Made by a program: the position numbers and the translations under genes
From: Paramecium sonneborni
Taxonomy: Eukaryota; Ciliophora; Oligohymenophorea; Peniculida; Parameciidae
DNA: 64,000 nucleotides
Reading direction: 5' to 3'
NCBI GenBank assembly: GCA_905182985.1
Contig: CAJJDN010000129.1
Location: 103,369-167,368 of the forward strand
Notes under the pieces: generated by a model
Databases searched by the model: none
Told to the model about the DNA's origin: nothing
What the model saw: only the letters and a program-made list of their open reading frames with translations
In this document: positions 51,354 through 62,874 of the stretch, piece by piece
Layout: the number at the start of each line of letters is the position of its first letter
Position numbering within the stretch: position 1 is the first letter of the stretch

Positions 51354-51730
51354 TATTATTATTTTATGTTATGATAATGTCATAATGTGGCAGAAGCAAT
51401 CTTTCTTTCTTTATATTCTTCAATCAATTTCATTAAATGATTCATAGATTTTTATGGATCAAGTCCTTTAGGGCATGTAAAAGAGCACATACCAATATTT
51501 TAACAATCTTCAACCTTAACATCCTCAGCTATATGTAAGAATGTAAGAAATACCTAATTTTTCTAATCTTTCATCTGTATATTCATCTCTAGAATCAACA
51601 ATCCATCTATATGCTTACATAAGCACAGCTGGACCGAGATATCTATCTGGATGCCACCAATATGAGGGACAAGATGTAGAACAACATGCACATAACACAC
51701 ATTCATAAAGACCATCTAATAATTTTCTAT
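50482..51730. repeat. 1249-bp exact duplicate, copy 2
   Basis: Second copy of 49232-50480. This copy is continuous with the full SDHB gene; copy 1 is continuous with the 5' end of the RING-H2 gene. Confidence 0.95.
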
Positions 51731-52375
51731 CATCAACTGATTAAATATATTCTTTGTTTCCTTCCTATTATGATAAAATTTGATTCAAATACTTTTGGTG
51801 TCTTTCTTTTTAAATATGGGTCGATAGTCTTATATTAAGTGTAGAAATTAGTCATATCAACTACAAGGTCTTTTACGACGAACATGTGACCTAAAGGTGT
51901 GATGTATGCTGGCTATGTTAAATCAGTATCAATTGCATGAATGCATGCCAATTTATGAAGACCATTGCAATTCATTGAACATGAACCACAGATACCTTCT
52001 CTGCAAGAACGACGAAGGGAGAGAGAGGAATCATAATTGTCTTTGATGTACAATAATGCATCCAAATACATAGGGGGTATCTTCTTCAAGTCCACATAGT
52101 AACTCACATATTTTGGAAAGTCATTCTCATCCTAAAATCTATGTATTTATTCCTACTGCTGGATCATATCTATAAATCAAGAATTGCTTCATTTTAGACT
52201 TCTCTTCAGCTGTAAGTTTTGGATCATGTTCCACCACATAGTTTATTTACTGAATTCCTTTCACTGTACTTGAAACTGTGTCAAATAATCTCTTTGTAGC
52301 ATCATTACTATCGTGATGATGTGTACCATGCCAGAACATTGGTCTTCTTATAACTTTAGACAATCTCTATAACAT
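51380..52375 (-). CDS. SDHB: succinate dehydrogenase iron-sulfur subunit (complex II)
   Basis: ATG 52375 ([17 protein letters not shown], an Arg/Lys-rich probable mitochondrial presequence), TGA 51380-51382. Introns of 25, 28 and 25 nt leave exactly 306 codons (305 aa). All three Fe-S ligand sets are present: plant-ferredoxin-type [22 protein letters not shown] for [2Fe-2S], [16 protein letters not shown] for [4Fe-4S], and the third set [10 protein letters not shown] with an upstream CQNIGMC for [3Fe-4S]. Electrons pass from FAD of SDHA to ubiquinone. A ~60-residue N-terminal extension precedes FLIYRYDPA. Length is normal. Confidence 0.97.
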
Positions 52376-52424
52376 AATTAAATTTATATATCAATTTCAA
52401 TCCTTATTATAAGTATTTAAGTAT

Positions 52425-52694
52425 TCAATTTTCTTTCTACTCTATCTATTTCTCTTACAATCTTACCTCTTCTTTCTACCTTTCCCCTTCCTTCTTTATC
52501 TTCTCTAATATTTCCTACTCATTAAAATCTTCAAATTCTTTCATTAACTCAAATTTAACATTATTTAAATTCCTTTCCTGAATTTCGATGGAACTATCTC
52601 TAATAAGCATATAAATAATTTTTCTTCCTTAAATATTCTCATAATTTCTTTAGATTTGCTTTTTCTGAATCTAATTACAATATCTTGAATTCAT
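52425..52694 (-). CDS. small coiled-coil protein
   Basis: One frame from ATG 52694 (MNSRYCNQIQKKQIQRNY) to TGA 52425-52427, 89 aa. The second half is a continuous charged helix (ERNLNNVKFELMKEFEDF, EILEKIKKEGERQKEE) with heptad spacing. It sits between SDHB and the histidine-kinase-like gene, same strand, with 49 bp to the SDHB ATG. The plus strand here is very poor in G. No family can be named. It may instead be a terminal exon of the next gene upstream. Confidence 0.45.
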
Positions 52695-52730
52695 TCTCTT
52701 TTGTCATATTTATGGGTCAATCATGCAGCC

Positions 52731-54329
52731 TACATTTCTTTAATCCAGAAACTCTGTTAATAGATTTTCTCCTTTTGATTCTTGTTCTAATTTGAATGAT
52801 AATTATCCGACATTTTGAACTCTTTTAATAGGCTTTTAACAAAAGACTTAGCCACTGTAGAACCAACTTGAATAATCAACTTTATTATGAGACGCTTAAC
52901 CATGAATAAAATTATTTCACTTAAATGAAATTTATTTACTAAATTATATTCTTAAATCATTCTTCAATCTCTCCCATAAAATAACTCTCTCTATTTATTG
53001 TGTAAATATGTTTTTGGAGTAAAGAACACAAAATTCTCTCATAGCCTTTAATTATAAATGAAATTCAATATACTCTTCATTTTCTTTGACAAATGCATCA
53101 ATTTTATCTTAAGATCTTGGTTGAGTAAGAATCAATAAGTGATATATTTGGAAAAAGTAGATTTTTATCAAATTCGAGTAAGTTCTTATTTAGAGTTTAG
53201 ACTTTTTTGAAGTAATAATTCTTAAAGGAGATAAATATCTTCTATAAGTCTTATTTAATTTAGAAATTATATCTAATAAAGATACTTATTTAATCTACAT
53301 ATTGTTGATCAGTAAACATGATTATATTCCCCAATTATAGAATAACAAAAATTAAAATTTGGTTGAACCCTACTTCAATGTCTAAACTAAATCCTTTCGA
53401 AATTCATAAGAAAATTATTTAACCTTTTCTTTTGTCATTACCTTCTCTAATATCACTATTCGATTCATCTTTTCAAAGCCATACATACAAACTCTTATGT
53501 TGAATCTAGAACATTTTAAATGGGCCTCTATATCAGTATTAAATAGAACAGAATCACTGAGAAGTTTATTCAAAAGAGATACATTATTTATTTTAGTTTC
53601 ACTTAAAAATTCTCTTGCATTACATCCATAACAATAATCAGTTTTATAGCCAGCAAATTTTTGAATTTGATTGCAACTAGTAATGTTGAAATATGTATTT
53701 TTATGAGTGAATTTTATATAAGGTTTTTTAATTAGAAATGGGAGTTACTTATCCCAAACATTATCAGATATGTTAGATAAAAATTATTTTCTATAATTGA
53801 AATCACTTACATATATTGTAAGTACTATAAAAATTGTACTTGTAATAGCTAAACTTGTACAGAGAGGATCAACCTTATATGAGTGAATACTTGTTATAAT
53901 TATCTTAGTTGTTAGATGACTTAAGGCTTGTATTACTCCATCCCTGAAATCTGAAATAAAATATCCAATAGCTTAAAATAAGGCATAACTATTTCCGAAA
54001 GAATAAAACTCTTATTTCGCAGTAGCTTCTTCATTAAAATTCATTTGTAAAAATCCAGACATTATGTTAGTAACGACTAATGCCTACTTTATATATTATT
54101 AATTCTTTAACACCATTATTGCCATTATTGCTTGCACTGTTATAAACCCTACATTAATTTCTGATTAAAATCTTGTTCCTCTAATAAACTCTAATATTGC
54201 TTTCATTCCATTTAAAACAAAAAATATAAATGTTGCATAATAAACAGGCTTTCTTATTTTTTAGAGTTTTTCATTTTAAAATTAATCTTCTAATTTTTTA
54301 TCCTCAAAATTCAAAGAAAATCTATGCAT
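52731..54329 (-). CDS. membrane protein like the sensor half of a histidine kinase, no phospho-His
   Basis: ATG 54329 (MHRFSLNFEDKKLEDQF). Stop at TGA 52731-52733, or at 52875 depending on the splice choice near the 3' end. Five or so hydrophobic helices come first (YYATFIFFVLNGMKAIL, GFITVQAIMAIMVL, TSLAITSTIFIVLTIYV). A Cys-containing sensor region follows. FNIRVCMYGFEKMNRIVILE, with VMTKEKVQQFSYEFRKDLVQ, aligns in order with the region just before and at the H-box of the histidine kinase at 18267. Where that protein has TVSHDLKTPLN, this one reads QTLKQGSTKF: no His. No HATPase or receiver is visible. Probably a degenerate signalling protein. Confidence 0.6.
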
Positions 54330-55127
54330 TTATATCAAATTTTAGTAAAATATTAATAATGAATGTAGATTAATATTTTAAGCATTTAATAATTAACACA
54401 TGATCTCTTAGAAGTTTACTCTTAAAGTTTCAATACTAATTTAACAAATTAAACATAAAACAAAAATTATGAATCAAAAGTCTCTTTAGAAATAAAGATT
54501 TTTGATTTATAAAGTACAAAAGCATTTTAAAATGAACTATTATATAAATATATCTTTGATTTTAGTATTCTGTGATTTATCAATTAGTTATATACATTTA
54601 TAAACTTTTTAAAGTATTTACTAATACAAATAATATTTATTCATTAAAGTTGATAATGATTTTATATAAAAAAGTTTCAGTACTATGAAAATAATATTTA
54701 ATAACACTAAAAAAAAATTATTATTTTGAAGATAGAAAAAAAGAAATAAGTTGCTTAAATAAAAAAGCATCTAAATTTATATAAAAAAGCTTTAATAGAT
54801 TAATATGAGATTGTTCCTATTAGAATGGTTGGATTTGATTTTGGAGAATGAAAAAATAAATTATTTCATGATTTTATAAGTCTTCTTATCTGTTTTTAAA
54901 TGATTTACTATCATTAAATATTTTAATCATTACTTATATATATATTGCAAGAAAATTGAAAGATTGTCATCAATTTTTTGATATTATTTTTAAGAATAAT
55001 ATTAAAAATTTTTAAAATTTCTTTTTTTCTTTTAAATATAACTTTTAGGGGTTGAAAAACTTATCCCTCCTGATTCATAAAATAAAGAGTAGAAGATATT
55101 ATAATTTAATCATAAATTAAATAAAAT
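54330..55127. other. intergenic region with weak coding traces
   Basis: Mostly AT-rich. A plus-strand frame at ~54670-54852 (KKHLNLYKKALIDQYEIV, RMVGFDFGE) and another at ~55050-55110 (GVEKLIPPDSQNKEQK) look coding, but the ~200 bp between them carry TGA in all frames and neither has a start. This may be a broken gene. Confidence 0.35.
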
Positions 55128-55970
55128 TCAATTATTAAATGAGAATCCACAATTAATACAATATCCAGTAGATTTTTAATAGATATCATAAATCCATATT
55201 AATTAACACTTTTTACATTATTGGAATAAATTTTAATATTTTAGCTGAATAATACGCAATTACTTTTTAAACAAACTTTCTCTATCAATTTTTAAATTTC
55301 TTAGAAAAAAACTTGAAAGCAATTTACACTTACATAAACAATAAAATGCTTATGTCTTATGATAATCCATTTATTATTAGTCATATTATTTTTATAAACA
55401 ATTTGGATGAAAAAAATGATTACATGGAGTTTAAATTAAACCGATATTTTAATTCTAACAAGATAAACATGTGTTAATTTAATAATTATCATTAAATTAT
55501 TATTTATTTTATTTTGATGTTATTTTATTTTGATTTGATCCAATATTATAATCTTTTTGTTATTTTAAAAGAACCATATTTGTTTGATTAACCTCTTATG
55601 GTTATTAATAAGCTTAACTGATTTAGTCGCTATATTATTTCCCTTTTAAATTATTCAATGCAAAAAATTAATTCTTCTATTCTTAATCTAAATGCAATTC
55701 ATTAATGATGGGTTTATTAATTTAAAAGGCTTTTGGTTATTCTGGTCTTTTATATTTCGATTCAATTTATGACTAAATTTAATTAGGAGATAAACTGTTC
55801 ATTAAGGATTCGATTGCATCAATTTTTTAGTTTACATTAAGTAAATCATTTATTAAATTTTCAGATGCACTAATTTAATTGTCCTTTAACTCCTCTATTT
55901 GTTATTAAATATTTCGAAGTTATTATAAAACTTATTCTTTCTATGGTTGAGGTTGTTGTTAATTTTTCAT
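55128..55970 (-). CDS. RING-like zinc-finger protein
   Basis: Intronless, 280 aa, ATG 55970, TGA 55128-55130. A Gln/Asn-rich first half has a short coiled coil (QLRNIQQQIEELKDN). The C-terminal half has a RING-like cluster: TCLSCQNQNIGLIQTPC, NHFFHPNCL, FYCLCKCKL. A second Cys set close to the end (CKKCQLIW...GYCINCGFSF) resembles the end of an IBR or another zinc knuckle. RING followed by a second Cys module suggests a ubiquitin ligase, but the ligand spacing is irregular. Upstream lies an ATT/ATC repeat tract. Confidence 0.68.
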
Positions 55971-55990
55971 TCTTTATTATTTTTATTTAT

Positions 55991-56044
55991 ATTATTATTC
56001 TAATTATTATCATTATCATTAATTATTATTATCATTATTATTAT
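55991..56044. repeat. ATT/ATC trinucleotide-like microsatellite
   Basis: About 54 bp of imperfect ATT and ATC triplets just upstream of the RING-like gene's start, probably in its leader or promoter. Confidence 0.7.
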
Positions 56045-56508
56045 GATAGAAAATAATTAGATAATTATTTTTACAAATTCTAAAAATTTGTTTTAGTTTT
56101 ATATTCTAAATCAAATATAAGCGAATTAGTGTGAAAACTAATTATTCGAACTTATTCATGGATTAAATTTATCACTAACTCAAAGTGTTCTAACCATCTT
56201 TATTTAAAATATAGTTTATGATATGAAAGATAGGAGAATATATTTATATAGAAACGAAATATGATTAGAAATAAGTAATTTTCAATATTTTTTAAATAAA
56301 AACAAATTAAAAATTGATTTTCAAAATTTCTATAATTAAAGGGAAGAGAAGAAAATATCGATCTTTAAAATTTTCAAATTCATTATCTTTAAAGAAAGGC
56401 ATATTAATCAATATATTTCTAATTTAATTTTGTGTAGTACATCCAATTTTTTTTATAATTTATGATTTGTGATTTAAGAAAAAATAAAAAAAAATAATAG
56501 AAATATAA
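56045..56508. other. intergenic, divergent promoters
   Basis: AT-rich spacer between two divergent genes. An imperfect inverted repeat (CGAATTAG...CTAATTATTCG) lies near 56120-56150. Nothing else supported. Confidence 0.45.
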
Positions 56509-57901
56509 ATGCAAGTAGAAGAAATTAAGCATAAATCCCATTACTTTCAAGATCAAAATATTGAAATCTAATGGATTATTTTTAACAGTATGAAATATTA
56601 TATTTATTATAGGTTTCCAAAAAAATCAATTACCTGCTTACTAAATTTGTTTTGCTTAATAAAACGAAGATTTTGGATTTGGCCCTGGGATTGGAGCCAA
56701 AGTTTTATTTCGTAATCAATAAGAGATGATTGTTTGTAAAGAAACAGAAGGTGAATTCATTTATTGTGAAAATGGAGAATGGTTACCATTTTAACCAGAA
56801 GCAGATAAAATTTCTCAATAAATATATTTAAATGATAAACAAAATCAAACTTATCAAAAAGTATTAAGCATATAAGTTACCGATTATAAAAAGTTAATTT
56901 AATATGAAGGAAGTATTTCAGAGACATCAATTATCGAGCTAACTGAAGATTTAGCAGATTTAGATGATGTATTCAATAGGATAACATAAAATATTTAATT
57001 AATTTTTGATGATAAGAGTTAAGTATACTTAGAGTCAACAGAAACAAAATCTTAATTGTCTGTAAAGCTAGAATCACCAAAAGGTAAGAAAATAATTCAA
57101 CATAAAATACAAATACTTCTACAATTAATTGAAATGGACAAAAACGGGAAGGAAAAAATAAAAAAAGATTTAGAATTAAAGTAACAAAAACTAAGGTTGG
57201 ATTTAATTGATGAGAGAATTTAATCAGAAGAGAAAAGGCAAGAAAAGGTTATTGAAGATATTAAGACTTTATTGAATGAAAATGAAAAATAGAAATTAAT
57301 GCTAGAAGATTACTAAAAGTAGATTTAATAATAATAAATTAAAATAGAGTAGTAGTAAAATATTATTTAAAATAATGAATCTTAATTTTCTAAAATTTTA
57401 GAATCTTTAAATTAGAAAATAAGATAATTAGAACAATTTAAATAAATAAAATAATAATAATAAGCTTAAAAACTCTTTGTTGAAAACTTGTAATAAAAAT
57501 AAAATTACAATTTTTTTGTTTATTTAACTGAAAAACTTAAGGGATGTTATGAATTTGAACTTAATAGAATTGAGGATGAAATTCCCTTTAAATTAGGTAT
57601 TATAGTAGATGGTGATTTATAATATTTAGAAAAGAAAACAAAAACTTATTTTATAACATTCCCTGAAGGAAATTTAAAAAGAGGAAATGAATCTTAAGGT
57701 TAATTCATTAATTATCTCTTATAAATTGATGATAAAGTAGGTTTAAGAGTAGATTCTACTAATTATTCACTTTAATTGATTATTAACGATTATCCATTAA
57801 CTCCAATCAGAATTAGTGAATAATTTGAAGAATTTTCATTTATTCTTATAAGTGATCAACCTTTAGAAACGTTTGCCTAAACTAATTAATAATTAAATTG
57901 A
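56509..57901 (+). CDS. coiled-coil protein with N- and C-terminal beta domains, unknown
   Basis: ATG 56509, TGA 57899-57901, one 25-nt intron (~56590), exactly 456 codons (455 aa). Residues ~25-100 look beta-rich (EDFGFGPGIGAKVLFRNQQE, GEFIYCENGEWLPF). The middle ~190-320 is a Gln/Lys/Glu-rich coiled coil (LKQQKLRLDLIDERIQSEEK). The last ~120 residues are again beta-like (KLGIIVDGDLQYLEKKTKTY, LIINDYPLTPIRIS). No membrane helix and no family recognised. The trimodular layout suggests a self-assembling scaffold, which is inference. Confidence 0.65.
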
Positions 57902-58040
57902 TCTTGATATTTATTTATTACAGTAAAAAAAGATACGAGATCATTTCTTCCTTTTTAAATAATAAGGATTTTTTTATTTTAAAATAAATGATTTATTTAA
58001 GTAAATATTTTATTTTAATCCTTATTAATATAAAAAATAT

Positions 58041-59521
58041 TCAGAGAAGCTCAAACATTAGTTTATGGAAATCTTGCTTGTTTAACTTAATATATTACAA
58101 ATAATTACTTTTTATGAACTAAATTTATTTTTAATATCATTTTCTATTTGGTTTTCATCAACCTTTTAATATTTAGAAAAATATGAAGGAATAACAAATC
58201 CTTTTCTTTACAGCTCATTAAATGCTACATTTAAATTAAATTCATTAATTAAAGCGGCTCTATCACATGAGTGAAAAATGAATTCATTCATATCTATCTT
58301 TCCATTTCCATCTATGTCAATTTAATGAAATAACTCTTCTATGTCTTCTTCAATTCCTAAAGCTTTTTATAATTCATCTTTTGATAAGGTACCATTTTAA
58401 TTAGTATCATTCTGGAAAAATATTCTTTCAATTTATTTTATTCTTTCAGAAAAAAAAATCTTATTCATCACTAGTAATATTTATTGTTAAAGATATGAAG
58501 ATTTTTTGACGAATAATTTTTTTAAAATTTATTCTGCATATAATGATGAATATTTCTTGATGATATTTTAATATAAGAAATTGTTCTACAAATTTTCATA
58601 AATTTGTAAATTTTTTGAATCCTGAAATTGCATCACTAATTAAAACCAAAGTGATTATTTAGGTAAATCCTTTGATTTCTTTAAAATCGATTCAGTTGTT
58701 AATTTATTTATCTATTTATTTGTAATTAATTAAAAAAGAATTAATCCTACCGCTTTTAAATCGTTTTGCTACATTCGTTTAATCTCGAATTATTCTTTAA
58801 CATAAAATACAGGAAAAATATCTATTAGTTTGACGTAGTAGTTATTTGATTAATCTTAGAGGGAAAAACTTTGAATACTTAAACCTCCGTGATAATTGCC
58901 TTAATTGTGAATTTCTCCAAGAGCATCTAAAATTTATGATATTATATAAATGGCGTTATCTTCCTCGATTTTCCCACATAAATTAGATAGCATACCTCCA
59001 CTACAATATTATTATATCACATAGTAGCATTTACAATCTTCAAAAAGTTCAATTACATTATTAAAATGAGGTGAAGTCTAATATAAATATAAATAGAACT
59101 ACTAGATTGTTCTCTCTAATATTATTAATATATAATTCCATGTCATCAATGAAATCATCTTCTTTTAATATTGTTCTGGCAGTTCTAACTTATCCAGTGA
59201 TATTGTGTTATATTAAACCAAAATTATTATGATCTTAAATAATTTGATGAGCTTACTTGGTTGCCCAAAATCTTTATTTAAAACAGAATAAGTTTTTGCT
59301 AATGCTTCTTTAATCATCCTCTTACTAGTTCTTATTGCACAAGGAATTTTGCATGTCGAAAAATGGTCTTTTGCACTTGTGTTCAAAGTTGGCTAAGTTT
59401 TTGGTCGAATAGGAGTATCTTTACCTTTTATTTTATTTTGAATATTGGTATCACTACAAGTGTGTAATTTTTTTGATGCAAAAGATTTTCTAGAACCTCT
59501 CTATGATTAACACAAGCCCAT
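58041..59521 (-). CDS. CDPK-like pseudokinase with EF-hands
   Basis: ATG 59521, TGA 58041-58043; introns of 23, 25 and 23 nt leave exactly 470 codons (469 aa). It starts MGLCQSQRG, a Gly-2/Cys-4 acylation pattern common in CDPKs. The kinase region is degenerate: IHNQGNYHGGLSIQSF stands where HRD-x-K-x-N is expected, and LIDIFPVF where DFG is expected. The N-lobe Lys and APE are not found. At least two EF-hands follow, one good (IDIDGNGKIDMNEF: D-x-D-x-N-x-x-I-D-x-x-E) and one close to canonical (NDTNQNGTLSKDEL). It likely binds Ca2+ without phosphotransfer. Kin to the gene at 10379-11353 (MGxC start). Confidence 0.8.
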
Positions 59522-59796
59522 AATATTAATAATCAATATATTAAATTTAAGATGTATTTAACAATTCCATAAATAAATAATTCATTATTCTAAAATTGTT
59601 TATTTATTTAATCTGAATTTATTAGTTTGAGATATTAATATATTCTTTCAAAAGAGGTCTATAAAAATTATAAAAAATAAGATATTTAAAGTTATAATTA
59701 AGTTTTTATTTATAATCATTATGTTTTGATGGATTATTTTTTATAAATATATTTTTCAATTTAAAGTTAATAAAATTTCTTGTTTTTACTAGCATT

Positions 59797-60453
59797 ATGA
59801 ATACGGAACATTAAGAGCATTTACCTAAGAAAAAATTTCTTCTAAAAAAATAGATTTCAGAAAAATTATTTAATTCTCACTCTCCTTCACATCAATATGA
59901 GTTTAAAGGAGGTTCTCCCCAAAATTAAAGGAAAATAATATTTCCACCAATTTAAGTATCTTAAGAGCATTCTGATTAAAAGAATTAGAATAGCCCTAAA
60001 TTTAATATGGCAGTCGAAAAAATGGATTATATAAAATTACCTGAGATTGACGAAAAATTCTTTTTTAAAAGGTCAATCTAGTAAGATCTATTTAATGCTA
60101 AAGGTTAATATTAAAATAAGAAAACAACAACAGAGGAGTATGAAGCTATTGAAAATGAACAAATTATCTCTGCTCATCATGCTATTAACAAGAAAGTAGA
60201 TTTTTAAGAGGATGTTATCATATATGATTATGTCAATTAAACTTGTAAGAAAAGTAATATTGATGGTTCATAGAAACCATTAAAGTTTATAAGATAAAAA
60301 AAAAATTTTAGTGATGATTTTCGAAATTATAATGACACATTTAGACATAATGGCAAATCTTAGTTTTTTGAGACAAGGGAAAGAAATAATTAAAAACACT
60401 ATATAATCGATACTTTATAGATGGAAAATCACAATTAATTAAATATTGAATGA
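59797..60453 (+). CDS. hypothetical protein
   Basis: Intronless, 218 aa, ATG 59797 (MNTEHQEHLPKKKFLL), TGA 60451-60453. Basic N-terminus, Pro/Ser-rich middle (SHSPSHQYEFKGGSPQ), and Asn/Lys/Asp-rich remainder with YIKLPEIDEKFFFKR. Probably disordered. No domain recognised. The clean open frame of 218 codons and the codon pattern (many TAA/TAG Gln) support it as a gene. Confidence 0.6.
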
Positions 60454-60998
60454 AATAATTTTAATATAAACAATATTTAAAATTTTTTTTTAAAATGAAA
60501 GAATTTAAAGCTTCTTTTCATTAGATATATATTTATTTCGTATGAATATAATAAATTGAAGAAACTTTATATTTATAAATTTGTTCAAGATAGAATTGAT
60601 ATAAGTTAATTATTGTGAAATTAATATTTTGTTTCTTTTAAAATAAAAAAAAAAATTAATTATATGAAACAAATTTGGTTTAGATTATTGAAAAAGAGAG
60701 TTTCAAAATTTCAATTGAAAAATTATGTCAAAAATGTGAATATTAATAGTAAAAATTAGATTGAATAATGAATTCTTGATAATTATAAAATAATTTATAA
60801 GATTATTAGTTAATGTTGAATAAAAGAAAAATTATTAAATTGATATAGAAGAAAGTAGAGATTTTAAAGAATGTTATTTTAAGAAAGGGATGAAAGTTAA
60901 TAAATAGTTAGAGAAGAAAAAATTAGTATTATTTATTAGTTAGAAAGAATGAATTTGAGGATGAAGAAAAATAATTAAATATATTAAAAATATAATTT
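60454..60998. other. intergenic upstream of fibrillarin
   Basis: About 545 bp. 60730-60990 are purine-rich and strongly C-poor on the plus strand. A ~75-codon frame without ATG runs through but is no longer than chance allows with one stop codon. No RNA gene recognised. Confidence 0.45.
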
Positions 60999-61887
60999 AT
61001 GGGCAAGGACTTCAGAGGTGGAAGAGGTGAAGGAAGAGGAGGCGGTCGAGGAGGAGACCGAGGTAGAGGAGCACCAAGAGGTAGAGGAGGTGCCAGAGGA
61101 GGTAGAGGAGGTCGAATGGGAGGAGCTCCAAAAGCTTTTGTGGTTCCACATCCAAGATTAGCTGGAGTTTTTGTAGCTAAAGGATAGCAAGAAGCTTTAG
61201 TTACAAAGAATATGGTGCCAGGAGAATCAGTATATAATGAAAAGAGAATTTCTGTTGAAGATAAACAAACTGGAGAAAAAGTAGAATACAGAGTTTGGAA
61301 CCCATTTAGATCAAAGATTGCTGCGGGTATTATTGGTGGTGTTAGCGATATTTTCATTAAGCCTGGTGCTAAAGTATTGTATTTGGGAGCTGCATCAGGA
61401 ACAACAGTTTCTCATGTATCTGATGTAGTAGGAACAGAAGGTATTATAAAACATCATTTTATTTTAGGAGTTGTATATGCAGTGGAATTTTCTCATAGAT
61501 CAGGAAGAGATCTAGTAAATATGGCAAAGAAAAGAACAAACATAGTACCAATCATTGCTGATGCAAGAAAACCATTAGAATATAGGATGCTTGTTGGAAT
61601 GGTAGATGTAGTATTTGCAGATGTTGCTTAACCTGATTAAGCTAGAATTGTAGGATTAAATTCATAATACTTCCTTAAAAAAGGAGGACATTTTATGATA
61701 TCTATCAAAGCCAATTGTATTGATTCAACTAACCGTGCTGAAGTTGTATTTTAGCATGAAGTGTAGCGTTTAAAGGTTTGTTTGTGATTGAATATTTTAG
61801 GATGAAGGATTAACACCTTAAGAATAACTCACTTTAGAACCATATGAAAGAGACCATGCTATTGTAATTGGAGTATATAACGTTTGA
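60999..61887 (+). CDS. FBL: fibrillarin, snoRNP 2'-O-methyltransferase
   Basis: ATG 60999, TGA 61885-61887; introns at 61441-61467 (27 nt) and 61776-61800 (25 nt), exactly 279 codons (278 aa). N-terminal GAR domain of Gly/Arg repeats (~5-45), then [48 protein letters not shown]-binding [53 protein letters not shown] and the C-terminal [13 protein letters not shown]. All fibrillarin signatures are present. It is the catalytic subunit of C/D-box snoRNPs in the nucleolus. The first intron is a multiple of three and lacks a TGA, so retention would keep the frame. Confidence 0.97.
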
Positions 61888-61916
61888 ATATTAAAATATA
61901 AAGTATATTAAATTTA

Positions 61917-62727
61917 ATGAGTCATTATCAAAATCCAACCTACAATCATGGATAGATGAAAAATTAAGTTGGGGTTTCCAATTTAAAAATGTTGGATGGG
62001 GAAGACTTAAGTAATTTGGCTATGTTTATAGGCTATTAGCTGCTGGAGATAGAAGAAAATTGTAGTAACTGTAAATGAAGGACTGGGTACAATAACAAAC
62101 TCAAGAGAATCAACAAAAAAAGCAATTAAACAAACAGATATAATAATAGTATGATCAACAAACATTGTAAATAAATCAAAGTTTGAAAGAGTTGGAATAA
62201 GAACAGTAAAGGAGAAGAGTAGAAATGGAAATTGCTAATTAGCAAATTAATAATCAATTGGCAAAAGAAAAATAAGATCGGGAAGAATATATGGCTAGAT
62301 AGGCTCAACTTGAAAAGAAATAACATATGGAAGAAATCATGAATAATGATGTTTGGACAGAAAAGTAAATCTAATAGTTATTTTTTAGTACTGCTACTTG
62401 TTAAAGTGCTCTAGCTCCTCATAGAGTAATACCGTATCATTATAAGGGTATGTCAGATCAATAGAGATAAGATATCAGAAATGATTAAGCTAAATAGAGA
62501 GAATTCAATGAACAAAAAAGATAATAAGAAAAAGAAGATGAAAAGATGTGGGCTCAATATAATGAAGTAATTATATTTATTTATTTCTTTAGCATAATAG
62601 AAAACAATTAATTATCCAAGAAAGAGAGAAAGCAAGAAAATTACAAACGCTGAGAAATAATCAAAAAGAATTCAACTTATTGTCATAAACTGAATAGAAA
62701 CTTAAATTAAAAAATGAATATGCATGA
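61917..62727 (+). CDS. RIB43A-like ciliary microtubule protein
   Basis: ATG 61917, TGA 62725-62727; introns of 29 nt and 26 nt leave exactly 252 codons (251 aa). It has the RIB43A pattern: LDGEDLSNLAIRKLQQLQMK followed by KDWVQQQTQEN, then long Gln/Glu/Lys coiled coils, a central RVIPYHYKGMSDQQRQDI segment, and FNLLSQTEQKLKLKNEYA at the end. RIB43A/RIBC proteins are inner proteins of the A-tubule of doublet microtubules. It is a bit shorter than the usual ~380 aa, lacking part of the N-terminal coil. It follows fibrillarin on the same strand by 29 bp. Confidence 0.83.
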
Positions 62728-62874
62728 CAATCCATTATAACAATCATGTTATTTATTACTTATATATTATCGATACTTGCTTTTTTGTCATCTACTCTCC
62801 TTGCAAAGAACCTGTATTATATTAGATATAATGAAATATATATGATTTTATTCTAAATGATATTTTGGAATTTA

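Noticed and set aside
60929..61357. 142-codon minus-strand Pro-rich ORF
   Set aside because: It is the reverse of the fibrillarin Gly/Arg repeats, with no independent coding evidence.
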